This document shows, in pieces, positions 5,140 through 7,488 of a stretch of 7,488 nt of DNA. The notes beneath the pieces are model-generated. The model saw only the letters and a list, made by a program, of their open reading frames with translations. It searched no databases and had not been told where the DNA came from. The translations under genes were made by a program, and so were the position numbers. Numbering within the stretch: position 1 is the stretch's first letter; each line of letters opens with the position of its first letter. The stretch comes from Anaerolineae bacterium (GTDB taxonomy: Bacteria > Chloroflexota > Anaerolineae > B4-G1 > SLSP01): assembly GCA_016927095.1 (NCBI GenBank), contig JAFGNI010000649.1, forward strand, positions 1 through 7,488, given 5' to 3'.

Positions 5140-7488
5140 GCTCAAGTCTCCCGACGCCTCCCAGAAGCTCGAGACGCGTTCCCGCAGCGCCTCATACTGG
5201 GGCTGCGCCAGATCGGGATCCTGCTCAAGCAAGCGTTCGGCCACCTCACGCACCTCGTGGAGCAGGCGCGTGTCGGTGAAGGTCGCCATCGGGAACTCCG
5301 GGAATCCGCTTTGGCGGGTGCCCAAGAACTCCCCCGGCCCCCGCATCTCCAGGTCCTTCTCCGCCAACTCGAAGCCATCGTTGGTACGTTCGACCGCCCG
5401 CAGACGCTCTGCGGCGTCCTCGGAAGCGTCCTCGGCCAGGAGCAGGCAGTACGACTGATGCCCGCCACGTCCAACCCGCCCTCGCAGCTGGTGGAGTTGC
5501 GCCAGACCAAAGCGGTCGGCGCCGTCGATCAACATGACCGTCGCATTTGGGATGTCGATGCCCACTTCAATCACCGTCGTCGCAACCAGCACATCAAGGT
5601 CGCCGCCGGCGAACTGGGTCATCACCTCATCCTTCTCATCACCGGACATGCGCCCGTGTAGCAAGCCGACCCGCAGTGTGGGGAAGACTTCCTGTTGCAG
5701 TCGCTCCTGCTCGTCCACGGCAGCCCGCGCATCGATCTTGTCTGAGGCCTCGACCAACGGATAGACAATGAAGGCCTGCCTCCCCTTCTCCGCCTGACTC
5801 CGGATGAAAGTGTAAGCGCGACCACGCTCCCTGGGATACAGCACCCGCGTCTGAATAGGCTGGCGTCCCGGTGGCATCTCATCAAGCACGGAGACGTCGA
5901 CGTGTCCCCAGACGGTGAGCTCCAGTGACCGGGGGATCGGCGTTGCCGTCATCACCAGCAGATGGGGGTTATAGCCTTTCTCACGCAGGGTGCCCCTTTG
6001 TTCGACCCCAAACCTGTGTTGCTCGTCGATAACCACCAGCGCCAAGTCCCTGAAGATCACTGCTTCTTGGATCAAGGCGTGGGTGCCGACGACCACCTGC
6101 AGACTGCCATCAGCCAAGCCACTGTAGGTCGCTTCGCGGGCCTCCCCACCGACGCTACCCGTGAGGAGCCCAACGGTCGGGCTGGGGTCCGGAAAAGCTG
6201 CAAAGAGTGCGGATAGGCTTCTGTAGTGCTGCTCGGCCAGAATCTCGGTGGGCGCCATCAGCGCTGCCTGCAATCCCTGTTCGGACAGCAGCGCCATCAA
6301 CAGGCCGGCAACTACCGTCTTCCCTGAGCCCACATCGCCCTGCAGAAGACGGTTCATGGGTTCTCCGGAAGCCAGATCCCGAAGCATCTCATCCAAAGAC
6401 CGCTGCTGCGCACACGTGAGCTCATAGGGCAAGGCCGACGTCAGCGCCGCCACGCGCGCGGCATCCACCTGGATCTGGCGACCTTCCTGGGACTTCCACA
6501 TCAGTTTCTGGCGCAGAAGACCCAGTTGCAGATAGAGGGTCTGCTCGAAGGCGAGGCGCCGCCGCGAGGCAGCGAGATGCTCCTGGCTGTCCGGCGAGTG
6601 AATGCCCCACAGCGCCCTGGAAACCGGCAGAAGGCCGTGCTCCCCCCGAAGCTCCTCCGGCAACACCTCTGGGACCCGCCCTGCCCACGCGCCAAGAACG
6701 CGGCGCATCGTGCTCCGCATCCACCGCTGGGTCAAACCTTCGGTCAGCGGGTAGATCGGTTGGATGCGCGCACTCGTAACATCCGAGCGCCCTACCATCT
6801 CCCACTCTGGGGAGTTCATGGTCAGGCGCCCCAGGTATTCGTCCACCTTGCCGCTCAGAAGAATCTGCATGCCGGTCCGAATGCGCCCCTCGAGGCCGCG
6901 GCGACCAAACCAGCTGACCTCCAGCGTACCTGTGGCATCGGAGACGATCGCCCTGAAGAGGTGCTTACCGGTGTGCGTGCGCCGGCTACCCGCCTCCCAC
7001 ACCGTAGCCAGCAGGCTCACACGCTCCCCATACTCGAGCTGGTCGATGGTCTTGAGCTGTGAGTAGTCTTCGTAGCGCCGGGGGTAGTGATAAAGCATAT
7101 CCCCAATAGTCTGGAGACCGAGCCGGGCCAGATGTTCCGAACGCTTCTCACCAATGCCCGAGACGACGGCCAATGGCGCGTCCAGTCCACGCCCCGGTCG
7201 TTCCTTCCTTGTCGTCGTGGGCGTCCTGGCGTCTGGCGGCATGTCAGCTCGGGGCTGCGGCTCAGGCATTGGCGCATCCGTAGGTCCGGGCTGGTCCACG
7301 GGCACACGCTCGTCCGCGAGCGCTCGTTCGTCTGCGACCGCTCGTTCGTCTGCGAACGCCTCTTCATCCGCGAAGTCCTGTTCCGGCGATGCTGCCGCTG
7401 CCTCTTGGGGTGTCTGAGCAGGCTCCCGCACCTCCACTGCAGGTGGCGTGGGCGCCGCCTCCGGCGCGCCTGCGTCTTCCGCTTCACC
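5137..7488 (-). CDS. recG: ATP-dependent DNA helicase RecG, 5' end beyond the window, with an acidic N-terminal extension
   Basis: RecG is a superfamily 2 translocase that regresses stalled forks and processes branched DNA. Counting from the GTG at 7437, the wedge domain starts near residue 87 (APLAVVSGIGEKRSEHLARL) with YPRRYEDYSQL at 119-129. The conserved LRGEHGLL and RRRLAFEQTLYLQLGLL linker follows. Helicase motifs are Walker A GDVGSGKT (367-374), APTEILAEQH (395-404), DEQH (471-474), TATPIPRS (497-504), TVIEVGIDIPNA (621-632) and QLHQLRGRVGRG (647-658). The C-terminal TRG motif is present (DGFELAEKDLEMRGPGEFLG, 687-706, then TRQSG). All catalytic motifs look intact. Ahead of the wedge stands a low-complexity Ala/Glu/Asp/Pro stretch. 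The frame has no stop from 7437 to the window edge and continues in the same composition, so the true start is probably outside. It heads the run recG-coaD-coiled coil-rpmF. Confidence 0.95.
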   Translation of the reverse strand, partial: GEAEDAGAPEAAPTPPAVEVREPAQTPQEAAAASPEQDFADEEAFADERAVADERALADERVPVDQPGPTDAPMPEPQPRADMPPDARTPTTTRKERPGRGLDAPLAVVSGIGEKRSEHLARLGLQTIGDMLYHYPRRYEDYSQLKTIDQLEYGERVSLLATVWEAGSRRTHTGKHLFRAIVSDATGTLEVSWFGRRGLEGRIRTGMQILLSGKVDEYLGRLTMNSPEWEMVGRSDVTSARIQPIYPLTEGLTQRWMRSTMRRVLGAWAGRVPEVLPEELRGEHGLLPVSRALWGIHSPDSQEHLAASRRRLAFEQTLYLQLGLLRQKLMWKSQEGRQIQVDAARVAALTSALPYELTCAQQRSLDEMLRDLASGEPMNRLLQGDVGSGKTVVAGLLMALLSEQGLQAALMAPTEILAEQHYRSLSALFAAFPDPSPTVGLLTGSVGGEAREATYSGLADGSLQVVVGTHALIQEAVIFRDLALVVIDEQHRFGVEQRGTLREKGYNPHLLVMTATPIPRSLELTVWGHVDVSVLDEMPPGRQPIQTRVLYPRERGRAYTFIRSQAEKGRQAFIVYPLVEASDKIDARAAVDEQERLQQEVFPTLRVGLLHGRMSGDEKDEVMTQFAGGDLDVLVATTVIEVGIDIPNATVMLIDGADRFGLAQLHQLRGRVGRGGHQSYCLLLAEDASEDAAERLRAVERTNDGFELAEKDLEMRGPGEFLGTRQSGFPEFPMATFTDTRLLHEVREVAERLLEQDPDLAQPQYEALRERVSSFWEASGDLS
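7303..7374 (-). repeat. Four 18-bp tandem repeats in recG coding a six-residue unit
   Basis: Four consecutive 18-bp units encode FADEEA, FADERA, VADERA and LADERV. The units at 7321-7338 and 7339-7356 differ by one base; the outer two (7303-7320 and 7357-7374) are more diverged. The in-frame repeat lies in the acidic extension ahead of the wedge domain and can grow or shrink without breaking the frame. Confidence 0.85.

Overview
The window looks like housekeeping chromosome from a moderately GC-rich, free-living bacterium, most likely a member of the Chloroflexota (Anaerolineae-like). I infer this from the gene order recG - coaD - coiled-coil protein - rpmF - asp23 - nusB, from an acidic tail-anchored protein starting with an IPDWL motif, and from a bacterial homologue of the cyclic 2,3-diphosphoglycerate synthetase GTPases. 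No marker gene fixes the lineage, so this is moderate-confidence inference. I see no phage genes, insertion sequences, CRISPR arrays, tRNA or rRNA.

Layout from left to right. A small minus-strand gene (24-430) encodes an acidic protein with one C-terminal membrane helix. The only plus-strand gene, a 3-methyladenine DNA glycosylase (mpg, about 494-1147), runs divergently from it; the likely promoter of the small gene lies within the first codons of mpg. Converging on mpg is a minus-strand predicted GTPase of the cyclic 2,3-diphosphoglycerate synthetase family (1199-2518). It has its own promoter and an unusual leader containing a 9-bp perfect inverted repeat. Upstream of it, a clear Rho-independent terminator (2656-2700) closes the asp23-nusB unit (3590 to 2728).

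The right half is a minus-strand run: recG (from beyond the right edge to 5137), coaD (5122-4640), a coiled-coil protein (4556-4086) and rpmF (3966-3775). recG and coaD are tightly spaced. rpmF also has a consensus promoter (TTGACA-N16-TATAAT) whose -35 box contains the stop codon of the coiled-coil gene. A terminator-like hairpin (3628-3656) separates rpmF from asp23.

Functionally the genes are core maintenance: fork rescue (RecG), base excision repair (Mpg), coenzyme A synthesis (CoaD), the ribosome (L32), and transcription antitermination for rRNA synthesis (NusB). The less understood items are the GTPase, the coiled-coil protein, the tail-anchored protein and the repeat-bearing N-terminal extension of RecG. 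I did not find a clearly new multi-gene system. The best leads are the GTPase with its structured leader, the RecG extension, and the arrangement of the rpmF promoter.
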